From assembly GCA_036346395.1 (NCBI GenBank), contig CM070599.1, positions 16,049,232 through 16,113,231 of the forward strand: a DNA stretch of 64,000 nt, in the 5' to 3' direction. The translations under genes and the position numbers were made by a program. The stretch is from Hsuehochloa calcarea. Lineage: Eukaryota > Streptophyta > Magnoliopsida > Poales > Poaceae. The stretch's first letter is position 1. Every line of letters begins with the position of its first letter. The notes under the pieces are model-generated. The model saw only the letters and a list, made by a program, of their open reading frames with translations, was not told the origin of the DNA and did no database searches. This document shows, one piece after another, positions 46,655 to 58,445 of this stretch.

Positions 46655-49600
46655 TCAAACCAACCCATAAGGATAAATTACCCCTAACTCGCTTCTTAAG
46701 GAGGAAAATCTAGTTTGATCTAAAGGTTTGGTAAGAATATCTGCCAATTGAGCTTCGGACTCTACGAAGTGCATCACAATATCACCTTTTTCAACATGAT
46801 CTTTAAGGAAGTGAAAGTGAATGTCTATGTGCTTAGTCCTAGAATGTTGCACTGGGTTTTTAGCAATATTAATAGCAGAAGTGTTATCACAGAAAAGAGG
46901 AACACTAGCAAAGTTTAACCCATAATCTTTCAAAGTGGACGTCATCCACAAAATCAGCTCTGACAACTAGCAGCTGACTACATACTCCGCTTGATGGATT
47001 GTCAATGAAGCTTCCTAGAAGACCAAGATACAAGAGAAGTGCCTAGGAAGTGACAGTGCACGAGGTACTCTTCCTATCTAGCAAACGACCCAAAAATCGA
47101 ATCGAAAAACCTCTAATGGACAAAGTGAAGAGCGGGAATACCAAATGCCATATAAGAGGGTAGAGTGTAAATACGAATATAAACTTAACGGCTTGCGATG
47201 GGAAGTTCTCGAGGCGCTGAAATCTTGCACAAAGGCATACAGTGAAGTGAATGTCGGTCTCGAGGTCAAATCTGAGAAGGAGCCGATCATCTTTGCGGTA
47301 CTCGCGTTGATCCACGACTTCTCCTTCCTCATCTGGATCCAAAGCGTCGAAGTTGCCATGGGAGTGGAAATTGGCTTGTAGTCACCCATGTTGAAGCGTT
47401 TGAGTAGATCTTTAGTGTACTTCGTCGATGGATGAAAGTTCCTTCCTTGCATTGCTTGATTTGAAGTCCCAAAAGTAATTAAGCTCTCCCATCATACTCA
47501 TCTCAAATTCCTGGACATAGTGTCGGAAAAGTGGAAACAAGAGCATTAGAGGAACCACCAAAGATAATATCATTCACATAAATTTGAGCAAGCGAAAGTC
47601 ATTGTCACGCCTAGAATAAATAGAGTTTTATCCACTTTACCCATCTCAAAATTATTTTTAAGCAAGAAGGTCTTAAGTCTATCATACCGGGCTCTAGGGC
47701 TTGTTTAAGACCATACAATGCTTTAGATAGCTTGAAAACACAATTTGGATATTTAGGATCCTCAAAACCGGGGTTGCTTAACATACACTTCCTCATCTAT
47801 GAAACCATTTAAAAGGCACTTTTAACATCCATCGATATAATTTAAAACCTTTTGATGCAGCAAATGCAAGCGAATCGAATGGCTTCTAGTCTAGCAGGAG
47901 AGCAAATGTCTCATCAAAATCTAACCCCTCAACTTGGTGAAACCACGAGCTACCAATCGGCCTTGTTTCTAACCACGAACCATCCTCACCTTGTTTATTC
48001 TTAAACACCCAGCGGGTTCCTATAACATTATGACCACTAGGGGTTCTACTAAGTTCCAAACTTTGTTTCTTTCAAAATTTTCTAACTCTTCATGCATGGC
48101 ATTTACCCAGCTAGAATCGGATAAAGCATGTGATATATCGCGGGGTTCAAAAGAAGCAACAAAAGCCGAATGAGAGTAGAGATTTGGATCATTATACGGG
48201 GCGAGTGACTCGCTCATGTAGATTACCTATTATACATTCGAAGGATCTTTGTCTCTGAATCGAAGTGGGCGCGGGTGAGATCTGTTTCTTTGACCTCCGC
48301 AGTCTGCGATGATGAAGATCTGTGCAGAGCCTCAATCGAAGGTGAAGTAGGCGTAGTAGGTTCTTGTATCGGTATGGGCGCTTGATGGCGATAGATGAAG
48401 GAATGATATTAGCCGTCCTCATCTTCCTCCACAAAAATGCTCTCTGTCACTGTAAATCATCAGAGCAATAGATCTAGCTCGGGGCTAGTCTCATCAAAAG
48501 TGACATTACAAGTCTCTGAATAATGTTAGTCTCGATATTAAAACCCGAAAACCCTCGAATGAGCGGGATAACCGAAATAACCCATCAAAAGTTCTTGATT
48601 CAAATTTATCTAAGTTGCTGTCTTAAGAATAAAACATTTTGATCCAAAAACTCGAAAATGCGAAAGCAGAGGGTTTTCTACCAAAGCGAAGCTCATAAGG
48701 AGTCTTGCCTAAAGAAGGTCTCAAAAGACACGATTTGCAATATGGCAGCGCAAGAGCAATAGCTTCGCCCAAAATCTCCTCGGTGTGTTATACTCGTCTA
48801 GCATCGTCCTAGCCATTTCGACCAAGGTCCTATTCTTCCTTTCCACCACGCCATTTTGTTGAGGGCGTGTGGAGAGGAGAACGATGCTCAATACCACGCT
48901 CGGCACAAAAGAAGCAAAAGAAGCATTTTTGAACTCCGTGCCATTATCACTGCGAATCGCTCTCAAAGCACCGAGAAGCTCGAAGCCAAGCGAAGAACAA
49001 GGTCATGAAAATAACCAAAGCTTCATCTTTTGAAGTAAGAAAGAACACCCAAGTATATCTAGAAAGATCATCGACTATGACAAGAATATACCATTTTCCA
49101 CCGATCGACGGGACTCTAGCGGGACCAACGGTATCCATATGAAGCAAGCGTCTGGTCCGTCACCATAACCATAGTCACGAGAAGGGTGTGAAGGCAACTT
49201 GTTTGCCATGCCTACTGGCGCACATCTGACATCCTTGATTGCTTTGAGTTTGGGCAAACCTCTCATGAGATCAAGGTTGCTAACTCGTGTCGGATGATCA
49301 AAACCAATGTGCCCCAAGCGTCGGTGCCAAAGCCGTAAATCGAGAAGAAGATGTAAGCAAACATTTAAGAGATCCACAAGAGATTCTAAAAAATCGGCTC
49401 CAAAATTCTACCAACTCTAGAGATTCCAAACACAAGCTCACCAAGAGAATCAAGCACCACGACAAGCATTTTCTTAAAAGCAGTCTCATAGCCATCATCA
49501 AGAAGCTGGGAAACAGAAAGGAGATTATACCTAATCTTGTCCACAAGAGCGACATCCTTTAGAATGAATTTGTTGTTCACCCTAATTGATCATGTTCCTT

Positions 49601-52128
49601 CAATTCGCCCTTGTGTATCATCTCCAAAGGTGATGAAGTCATCACTGTTGCCGCGTGAAAGAGGTGAACCATTTTGAGTTTCCTGGTCATGTGGCGTGAA
49701 CACCGGTCGACGAACCACGTGTTCTTCCCCTTTCCACGGTAGTCACGAAAATCAAGGAACAAAAGAGCGATGTGTCTCAATCTTTCGGTTAGATAAACAA
49801 GATTTAGGAATCCAGTACTAAGACACACGTCTGCAAGGAGTATACAAACCAGAAGTACTATCCTTGATTTCATCTAACATTCGGTTATGAGCAATGTTTA
49901 AATTAACATGAGACTTAAAGCGTCCATGGGCGGTCGGACGGCATTGTCTTTGTGATCGGGCCGTGACCAAAACGGTCGACCGGTGACCACCGGTAGTCGG
50001 ACCGCCCGATCTGATAAACATTAGAATTAGGATATCTAGAAACATAATGATTTGCATGAGAGAAAAATCCTAATCCGTGTTTATTCTTTTCGGTGTTACC
50101 ATGTCTCATAGAAGCTCTAGGTTGCATGAATGAAATTCTATCAAAATTTTCCTATCATTTTTCAACCTCATGCCAAAATTCAATCAAATGCCCACCTTTC
50201 TTGCAATAAGTGCAATGGTACTTGGTACCACTAGAAGAAGCACCATTTGAATTAATACAAGGTTGGGCAAAACACTGCAGATTTAAAAGATGTTTTTGCA
50301 GTTGGGTTTTGAATTCAATTAAACCTTTTCCAAGACTTGAATGACTTTTGGGTTTGAATTGTCTTGAAAAGAATTGAATCCTAAACCTTGCTTCTTATAA
50401 GGAGTTTTAGACTTGTCAAGAATCATGTTTAATTGTTTCTTACCTTTAGAAAATTTCTCTAATGTATCATGAAGGTAAGCATTTTCTTTTCTCAAGTTAA
50501 CACAAGCATCACAAGTATTATTCATAGATTTCTCCTTATACAAAGCAATTTCAGTCTTAAGAGTGGAACATGAAGCACAAGTAATATTTTCAATATCGTC
50601 CTTAAGCTTAGCATATTTGACTCTAGCAGCTTCTAAGATATCTTTGATTTCACGTTCTTTTTCTAGACATGAAGTGCAAGGGCTAGAATCAAATACATCA
50701 AAAGCAATCAATTTACTAGATTCTAAACATTTTTCACAAGGAGCACTTTTAATTTCATTTAGTTCAGGATCTAGCATTCTCAAGTTGTTGTCTGAAAATA
50801 TTATGAGCAGATTGTAACTTGGTAATTTCTGAATGCATAGCATGATAAGATAAACATTCATCAGGTTCAAGAGTCTTAGCATTTTTAAGCTCTACTTTCA
50901 GTTTGCTAATTTTTGACTCTAATTTCTTATTTTTTGTCATGACAAATTCTAGAGCTTCATCTTGACTAAGCAATTGCTCAACTATAGAATCATATTTAGT
51001 GAAAGCTCATCATAAGAAAAAGATACCTCATTATCATCAATGTCGTCCGTGTCGACCATGAAGCACATGCCGGTGAAGTCTTTGGCCTTCCCTTTCTTTT
51101 GCCTTGAGGATCTCCTCCTCCTTGTCCTCCTCACTCCCGGTATCCACATCGCTCAAGGATTGATCCTCAAAGCGGCAAGGACCGGTGGCGCCTTCACAAG
51201 CTTATTAGCCTCATACCTTGATTTGTTGAAAGGAGGCTTCTTCCAAGTCGGCTTTCCTTCCTTATGATTGCTCTTACCTTTCAACTTGGGGCAATTTGCG
51301 GATATGATTGAGCTCACCACATTCATAGCATGTCACCGGACCACCTCTCTTTTGTTTCTCACATTATTGTAGGCCCGTGTGAATTTTTAGCTAGAAGAGC
51401 TAACTCATTTTCAGAATACTTTCAAGCTCCTCTTCATGAATAGCGGATAAACAAGCAAATGAAAATCCGAAGAAGATTCAAAAGAGTCATCAAAAGCCTT
51501 TTTGAGAGGATCGCTACCAAAGCTAAATTATCTTTCTTGGGATGATCAACTCTTTTAATTTCATGAGTCTTGAGTTTACTATAAAGCAATTCTAAAGTAA
51601 GACTTGAAAGATCAACATTTTCCTCTATAGCAAGAGCCTTCATCTCCCACTCCTTGGTGTTGATTGCGGCCAAGAGATGGGTGACATTTTCAGATTGAGA
51701 ATATTCAATATCAACGACTTTCATTTGATTAATTACTTTATTAAAGCAACTGAAAATGTCATCGATGCTCTCTCAGGGCGCATCTCGAATTTATTGTATT
51801 CACGCTTGTAAACCTGTTTGGCGCACCTTTTTGATTTGGGACGAACCCTCATGATATGTTTGAGAGTGTTCTAAATTTCATCTTGATTGAAAGATTGCAA
51901 ATTCTATCATATTCTTGTCTACCAAGTGCACCATATAAAAGATTCTTAGCCTTATTGTTGTTAGCCAAAAGAATTGCGAAGCGGTGTAGCAATTTCGGGA
52001 ATAACCAGTGAGGCTATAACAACATCCCAAATAGCTTGTCCTCGCTCTCAAGAAAAACGCATACGATTCTTCCAATAGGCATAGTCGTGCCCATCGAAGA
52101 TATGCGGTTTAGTAGAAAACTTATCCAT
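46655..52128 (-). pseudogene. Copia-2 gag-pol, frameshifted
   Basis: Starts at the ATG at 52126-52128 with MDKFSTKPHIFDGHDYAYW. Gag continues through NTKEWEMKALAIEENVDLSS near 51600-51660. A coiled-coil-like stretch with repeated CXXC pairs lies at 50319-50882 and is a long intact segment. Integrase has RSDNGTEFKN near 48950 and NGVVERKNRTLVEMARTML near 48800. RT has SKALYGLKQA near 47720, but its catalytic box reads YVND (47569-47580) instead of YVDD. RNase H ends with ADILTKPLDQTRF and a stop at 46655. Several frameshifts break the frame. Beyond the shifts, the Asp-to-Asn change alone would disable RT. Confidence 0.92.
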
Positions 52129-52172
52129 CGCCAAAGTTCGGTGGCCGGTTAAGATCAAGATTGAACTAGCAG

Positions 52173-52186
52173 GGCTCGATACCACT
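52173..52186 (-). other. Copia-2 primer-binding site (tRNA-Met type)
   Basis: GGCTCGATACCACTT on the plus strand, the complement of the Copia-1 site, next to the 5' LTR edge at 52187. Confidence 0.8.
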
Positions 52187-53568
52187 TGTTGGACCGAAAA
52201 GGCGACTAGAGGGGGTGAATAGGAGCACGCTCACTTTTCCCAAATAATGAATTCAACACAATTTCACTCCAATAGCTATGATGAAGCTATGAAGATCAAT
52301 ATACGATCTGTGGAAGACTAGTATTGAATCAATTAAATCCCTAAGCAAAAATATAAAATCAACTAAGATTGCAAAGACTCACAAGACGCAGCGGTCGGAC
52401 CTTTGTACCCAACCGGTCGGACCGATTTCGGCGATCGGCCGGCGTTGTCTTTGGCGGTCGGACCGCTCAAAATCGATCGGACCGGTGATGACAATGCGAT
52501 CGGCCGTGATCTGAACCGATCTGAAAGCAGAAAATCGGCGGATGGCGAAGTTGCAATTAGGTGAAACTTTTGATTCTCAACTCCAATCTTTATGAAACTT
52601 TGCACACACCTTCTATATGCTATTGAGGACCTATTCCAATCGAATATTATGATAATTCTTGGAGCGATCTTGAGCAATTGCCAATTGATTAACGAAGGTC
52701 TAAAGCGGGCAAGAACGAAAACTTGATCCTAATGCTTGTTCGTGAGAGATTGATGATCAAGATGATGCTAGATAGATTCACACATATCACAGCAAGCTAA
52801 TTCACGTGAAAGAATCAATCACAAACTCGCGGATCAAAGGAAGCCCTAAAATCACCAAATTGAAAGCAAGAACGAAAAGAGACTTATCTCAAGTAAACCT
52901 TGCATAGATTGATAACGAGATCGTTGCTGGATTACACCCACGCCATCATGGATCAGTGGTCAATCTAAGATCACGAAATTCTCCTCAAACCATGAAAAGC
53001 CCTAGCCTCCACCTCAACTCCCTAAAGACAATTAGGGTTTTGAAACATAAAAAGGCGAGAGAGAGAGGTGCAGCCACCACCTCCTCCTATTTATAGTGGA
53101 GGCCTAGAACTCTCTAGGGTTTGACTCAATTGGGCTCCCGTTAAGGCCCACTAACAAATGGGTCACACACGCACGCTTCGCAAAGCGCCGTTTTTAACCT
53201 TTTGACCTAAACCGCTTCACCATGCGTCATAGATTTGCCAATAGATCACCCTTGTCCATCTTGTGTCACGCTTGAGTCGTTGACCTCACCCGGCATCGTC
53301 GATCGTTCTGGACCTCAACTCTCCAAGTCTAGTCCCGATCCTCCTCGCCGTTGACCGTCGTTGACCACCAAGCAACATGCACAACCACAGACAAGAAAAC
53401 ACGAATTCGGGAACAAGTTCTTCAAAACTTGACCCATGTTAGTCAAAACATGCATCATGCAAAACATATGCCATGGAACCCATGTACTTGACCTAACAAA
53501 ACAGCATCGCCACGAAGTTGGCCGATGATCAAGTGATCTGCGTCCAGCCGCTCGGGTGAGCTTCGGAC
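52187..53568 (-). repeat. Copia-2 5' LTR, truncated by Gypsy-2
   Basis: TGTTGGACCGAAAAGGCGAC onward, matching 43068-44450, then cut after GCTTCGGAC where Gypsy-2 begins. Most differences from the 3' LTR fall in the palindrome cluster (52385-52545). Confidence 0.93.
53088..53095 (-). promoter_or_regulatory. TATA box of Copia-2 5' LTR
   Basis: TATTTATA on the plus strand in CTCCTATTTATAGTGGAGG, retained here, unlike in the Copia-1 5' LTR. Confidence 0.65.
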
Positions 53569-55991
53569 TGTAACACCCACCCAACAGAGCCTAGAATGCC
53601 ACCACACTACTCTTTAAACTACTAATTATCGACACACTATAAAAATTACAGCAAGGAAGCAATGATAATCATATAAATATATCACAAAAGAACATGCATA
53701 ACCATTGTTCAAACGAAAATAAATAAGCAATGGGAATTATAACCAGGTAAACAGTCCAAAATAGCATCAACTAATGAATCCAAATTAATAAAGCAAATAG
53801 TCTAGTCCAAACGATGTCCTAAACATTATTCAATAACTAACATGTCCAAGAGTAATCCAATTGTGAATGAAAAGATTCTTATGGCAAATGATCATGTCTT
53901 TGTCCATGTGCTCTACTCGCTCTCGATTCACGGTATCCTCGAAGATCACCTAAAGACAACAATAGAGCAAGGGTGAGTCCACGACTCAGCAAACACATCC
54001 ATAAACAACGAACAATAATAAATCAACAGCATTCAATAACTTCATTAACATCACATGCACTTCTATTAATATTCTCATGCAGTTATCTTCTCTTTGATTC
54101 ACAACCAATAATCTCATGTATCAATGCAATTCTAATCTATATGTCCACATGCACTTCTTTTGCGTATACCGGTATAGCATGAGTGAATGCTCGCGACAAC
54201 ATTCACTCTCAAGCCCGTTCCTCCATAAGGATCGGGGACCTCCTCCACTCCCGTGGAGTTGTGATCATTCATGATCACCTGCTCATATGCAAAGATGCTT
54301 ATGTATGCAAAATATGCAAAACTCCATCATAAACATCATATCCAACTTTCCATCATGCTTGTCAACAAAAATATAATCATACCAATTATTTGTTTGCAAT
54401 TAAACCAAATAAAAGCACAACAATAATGGTAATAGAAGATAAAGAAAACAGTGATCGATCATTGATCGCTGTCTACCATGCACTTGCCTTTACTAGTTGC
54501 GACGCACAATTTGGCTAGCAGATGGCAACAAGTACGACGCCTCTCCTACATTAAATACACAAATCTCAATACAAGCTACAGCATCATAAGAACAACAATC
54601 AATCGACATCGCTCCTACACGTCCCCAAATATACCACGTTACTCCGGTACCGAAAAGTTACCCATAGCGGTCTTAGTACTAAAACGAACGTAACTTTTGA
54701 CTCGAAAGTCCGATCACTACAAACCACCCCATTCTGGATTCTTTATAAAATTCTCCACATTTTTCTTAGATTACGAAGACTTCTAATTAAATCATCTAAC
54801 CCTCCGTTTCTAGCCCAGAAAGTCGGTCTGTCCGCTTCGGAACAGCGGTCTTGCTAAATTCATAACTTTTGTTTTACTCAACCAAAATTCGCGTTCTCAG
54901 ATTCTACAGAACCATTGGACAATTATCTGCAACTTTCATGTAGATCAAAAACTCTAATTAGGCTATCTACTATTTTTAAACCGCAATCTACAAAAACAGC
55001 GCCGAAAGGCGACAACCGTAAAGACAGCAGCCTTCCGAAAATCATAACTCAAATTCTACTTGTCCGATAGACGTGATTAAATATGCTATAGAAAGATATC
55101 GAAATTATCTACAACTAACTAGTAGATGGTATTTCCAAGGTTCGCCATTAAGGTATCCGAATAAACCGTACAACGGAACGGCAGGCTAAACAAACCTATT
55201 AATCGATATCTCCCTGACTAATCCAACAAATCATTCTAGACGCATGCAAATCACATTAATTAATCAACTACTAATGCAGCACTAATCGTTGATTGATAGC
55301 ACTAGCAACCGCAAGAGAACAAATCAACAAGAACACGATGGCGTGCGGCGGCAGAGATCACGCACGCAACGGCAGGAGATCACGTAGCGGATCGGCGGCA
55401 GTCCCAGCCAGCGGCGGCCGATCCCACGCAGCGGCGCGCTTCGGCGGCAAATCAGCAAAGCAAGCGCAGCAAAGCAGAAAAGCAGACGGCGGCAGCGGCG
55501 GCAAGCGGCGCAAGCGCGCGCGGCGCACGCGACCACGCGAGGAAGCGATCCAACAGGCGGACGCAAAGATGGCCGGCGGCGAGACAAAGCAACTCGGCGG
55601 CGGCGAGAAGCAAAGACGGGCTACGCAGCACGAGCGATCGAAGGCGGCGGCGGCGCGTGCAGCGGCTTCGCTCGGCGGTGGCGGCGCGTAAAGCGACAAC
55701 GCGACCAACGCGCAGCTGGCGATGCAAAGAACGCCGCTGGGCGAAGAGGCGCGACCACGCACAAAGTTTGGTGGCGGCGGTGCGGCTCGAGGAGAAAAAG
55801 CGGCGGTGGGGTGGAAAAGAAAATTGCTAGGGTTTCTAGAGACCCCACAATCTAATTATATAGCTCATAAAAATTCTGAAATTCTATTTTCCACGTATAC
55901 TAAATTCTTTAATTACGCACAAGCCCTAAATTCTTTAACTAATTAATTTATTATTAGTATTGTTATTATTATTATTTTTCAGAATATTACA
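53569..55991 (-). repeat. Gypsy-2 3' LTR (2,423 bp)
   Basis: On the plus strand TGTAACACC to TTTCAGAATATTACA. The parts at 53590-55280 and 55840-55991 align with the Gypsy-1 LTR, but 55290-55840 is a GC-rich GCGGCGG block with no resemblance to the T-rich block at that place in Gypsy-1. The 132-residue open frame at 55293-55691 is a by-product of this composition. Confidence 0.93.
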
Positions 55992-56008
55992 TTCTACCCC
56001 CCTTAACG
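55992..56008 (-). other. Gypsy-2 polypurine tract
   Basis: TTCTACCCCCCTTAACGG on the plus strand is the complement of the Gypsy-1 tract before the 3' LTR. Confidence 0.8.
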
Positions 56009-56066
56009 GAATTCGACCCCGAATTCTACTCGCCGTTCTACTCAAATAAAAACTACACTGCTGAAA

Positions 56067-58345
56067 TTAAACAACAAAATAACACGTACACGACGTGAAC
56101 AACTCCGGATATTGCTCGCGCATGCGAGACTCCAACTCCCAAGTCGCCTCTCTCTCGGACTGATGCGTCCACAACACCTTGACGTATACCAACGTCTTGT
56201 GCCTCAGCACTCGCTCCGACCTCTCCAGAATGCGCGCCGGACGCGACTCCACTGTGAGGTCTTGCTCAATAGTCAACGGCTCTAATGAAATCTTATGCTC
56301 TGGATCTCTCAAAAACTTTCTCAGCATCGAGACGTGAAACACATTATGAACCCCACGCATGGACTCGGGAAGGTCCAGCGGTAAGCTAACTTTCCAATTC
56401 GGCAATAATCGGGAGCGGTCCAGCGTACCTCGGGCTAAGCTTCCCTTTGGTACCGAGCCAACAATACCTTTGGTGGGAGACACTCTCAGAGCACTGGTCA
56501 CCCACCGCAAACTCAAGTCACGCCTTCTCAAATCGGCATAACTTTTCTCGTCTACTCGAGCCGCTAATGATTACGCCTCACCATGGCCACACGCTCAACG
56601 GTCTTACAATCGGTCAGGACCCAAAGCGCCTTCTCTCCAATCGCATCCCAACAAAGCGGCGATCTGCACTTCCGCCCATAGAGAACTTCAAATGGCGCGG
56701 CTCTAATCTGGAATGGTAACTATTATTATAAGCAAACTCGCAAGTGGCAATCGGTCCTCCCAACTACCCTTCAAGATAGAACACAAGATCGCAACATGTC
56801 CTCCAAAGTCCGAATAGTGCGCTCATTGCCCATCATGCATGGGTGAAACGCTGTACTAAGGCGGAGCTGTGTGCCCAATGCACTCTGCAGACTCTCCCAG
56901 AACTTGGAGACAAACTTCGCGTTCCTGTCAGAAATGATGGTCTTTGGCACACCATGCAGTCTTACTATCTCACGCACATAAATAGGAGCTAGATCACTCG
57001 CTGAATTTGTCGTGCGAATAGGAATGAAGTGTGCAGATTTGCTGAATCGATCCACCACTACCCAAACTGCATCCTTCCCTGGGGGCGAACGAGGCAACGC
57101 CACCACAAAGTCCATAGAGATATCATCCCAAGGCCACTGGGGAACCTCCAAAGGCTGCAACAACCCTGCAGGACGCTTGTGCTCAGCTTTCACTTGCTGA
57201 CAAACACCACAAGAAGCCACATAGTTAGCAATGTCCACCTTCATTCTTTTCCACCAAAAATTACATTCAGATCTCGATACATCTTAGTCTCACCAGGATG
57301 AACAGTGTACGGAGTACGATGTGCCTCCCTCAAGATATCATCTTTGACCTCTGCCTTTTGTGGTACGCAAAGACGGCCTTTAAACCTCAAAGTACCAAAA
57401 TCATCCATGCTAAAATCACCCTCTTTGCCCTCATCCAGACGCTTCCTAACCTCCTGTAGTAACCGGTCACTCTGTTGTGCTTCCCGCACACGGTCTGGAA
57501 TAGCTGACTCCAGAATCAACTGTGTCTCAACATGTGTCGTGCCGGCATAACAATAGGATATACCCATGCGATCAAAATCAGCAATGAGGCAATCTAGAGT
57601 AGCGGGAGTCGCCTTGCGACTAAGAGCATCAGCAACTACATTGGCCTTGCCTGGATGATACTGAATGGTAAGATCATAGTCCTTGATCAACTCCAACCAC
57701 CTCCTTTGCCTCAAATTCAGATCCTTCTGAGTGAAGATATACTTGAGACTCTTGTGATCTGTGAAAATATCACAAGGCTCCCCGTATAGATAATGCCTCC
57801 AAATCTTGAGAGCAAAACAAGCTGCACCAACTCCAAATCATGAGTGGGATAATTCGCTCATGCTTCTTTAATCTTGCCTCGACGCATAAGCAATTACCTT
57901 ACCGTCTTGCATGAGAACACAGCCAAGACCCACTCGAGACGATCTCAAAAGATCGTGAACCGCTTTCCCGGCTCGGGAAGAGTGAGAATAGGAGAGGTCA
58001 CCAACCTGTCCTTCAAAATGCAGAAACTGCGCTCACACTCATCGGTCCACTGGAATCTCACACCTTTTTGAGTAAGCTGAGACATCGGTTTGGCGATGAT
58101 AGAAATCTGCACAAAACGCCGATAATAACCACCAAACCGAAACTCCTCACCTCCTTCACATTAGTCGGCCTCTTCCAATCCACCACTGTGGATACCTTGC
58201 TAGGATCAACAAAGAATACCACGAGGGTTAATCACATGACCCGAAAACCCATTCAAATCCGAACTCACACTTCTTCAACTTAGCATAGAACTTGTGCTCT
58301 CTCAAAGTATCTAAAACCAGCCTCAAGTGACGCTCATGATCCTCA
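56067..58345 (-). pseudogene. Gypsy-2 pol, 3' part (RT to chromodomain-like tail)
   Basis: Read right to left. The RT thumb and RNase H lie before 57715 with several shifts. From 57714 one frame holds KDYDLTIQYHPGKANVVADA and the first half of the integrase zinc finger (AHRTPYTVHPGETK). After a shift at about 57244 the next frame holds ASCGVCQQVK and the catalytic core: DDISMDFVVALP, IISDRNAKFVSKFW, and ERTIRTLEDMLR with the Glu. The DDE residues are recognisable, but the stretch before that Glu is altered. The last frame (56531-56067) carries VLWTHQSEREATWELESRM, a chromodomain-like C-terminus, and stops at 56067. At least two shifts make it non-functional. Confidence 0.9.
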
Positions 58346-58445
58346 NNNNNNNNNNNNNNNNNNNNNNNNNNNNNNNNNNNNNNNNNNNNNNNNNNNNNNN
58401 NNNNNNNNNNNNNNNNNNNNNNNNNNNNNNNNNNNNNNNNNNNNN
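58346..58445. other. Assembly gap, 100 N
   Basis: Exactly 100 N, most likely a placeholder of unknown true length. Gypsy-2 RT is on the left and a different gypsy element's gag region on the right, so the missing sequence must be several kilobases or the join is wrong. Confidence 0.98.

Larger units (their letters stand above)
43068..53568 (-). mobile_element. Copia-2: Sirevirus-like Ty1/copia element, minus strand, 5' LTR broken
   Basis: Same family as Copia-1 in the opposite orientation. From right to left: partial 5' LTR, tRNA-Met-type primer site, gag, integrase, RT, RNase H, 1.8-kb 3' non-coding region, polypurine tract and a full 3' LTR. Its 5' LTR is cut at 53568 by Gypsy-2 and the remaining about 390 bp are not found. 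It lacks the Gypsy insertion that splits Copia-1. Coding is frameshifted, though slightly better preserved than in Copia-1. Confidence 0.92.
53569..58345 (-). mobile_element. Gypsy-2: chromovirus-like Ty3/gypsy element, minus strand, cut by gap
   Basis: Starts TGTAACACCCACCC inside the Copia-2 5' LTR. Contains one full LTR, the complement of a polypurine tract, and pol from the chromodomain-like tail back into RT, where the sequence stops at the gap. It is related to Gypsy-1 throughout pol and most of the LTR. By comparison with Gypsy-1, about 5 kb (RT start, protease, gag, 5' LTR) is absent. The first five bases of the presumed target duplication are CGGAC (53564-53568). Confidence 0.92.

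Noticed and set aside
55293..55691. 132-residue Ala/Arg-rich ORF in the Gypsy-2 LTR
   Set aside because: GC-rich triplet-like composition gives open frames on both strands; no counterpart in the Gypsy-1 LTR and no domain.
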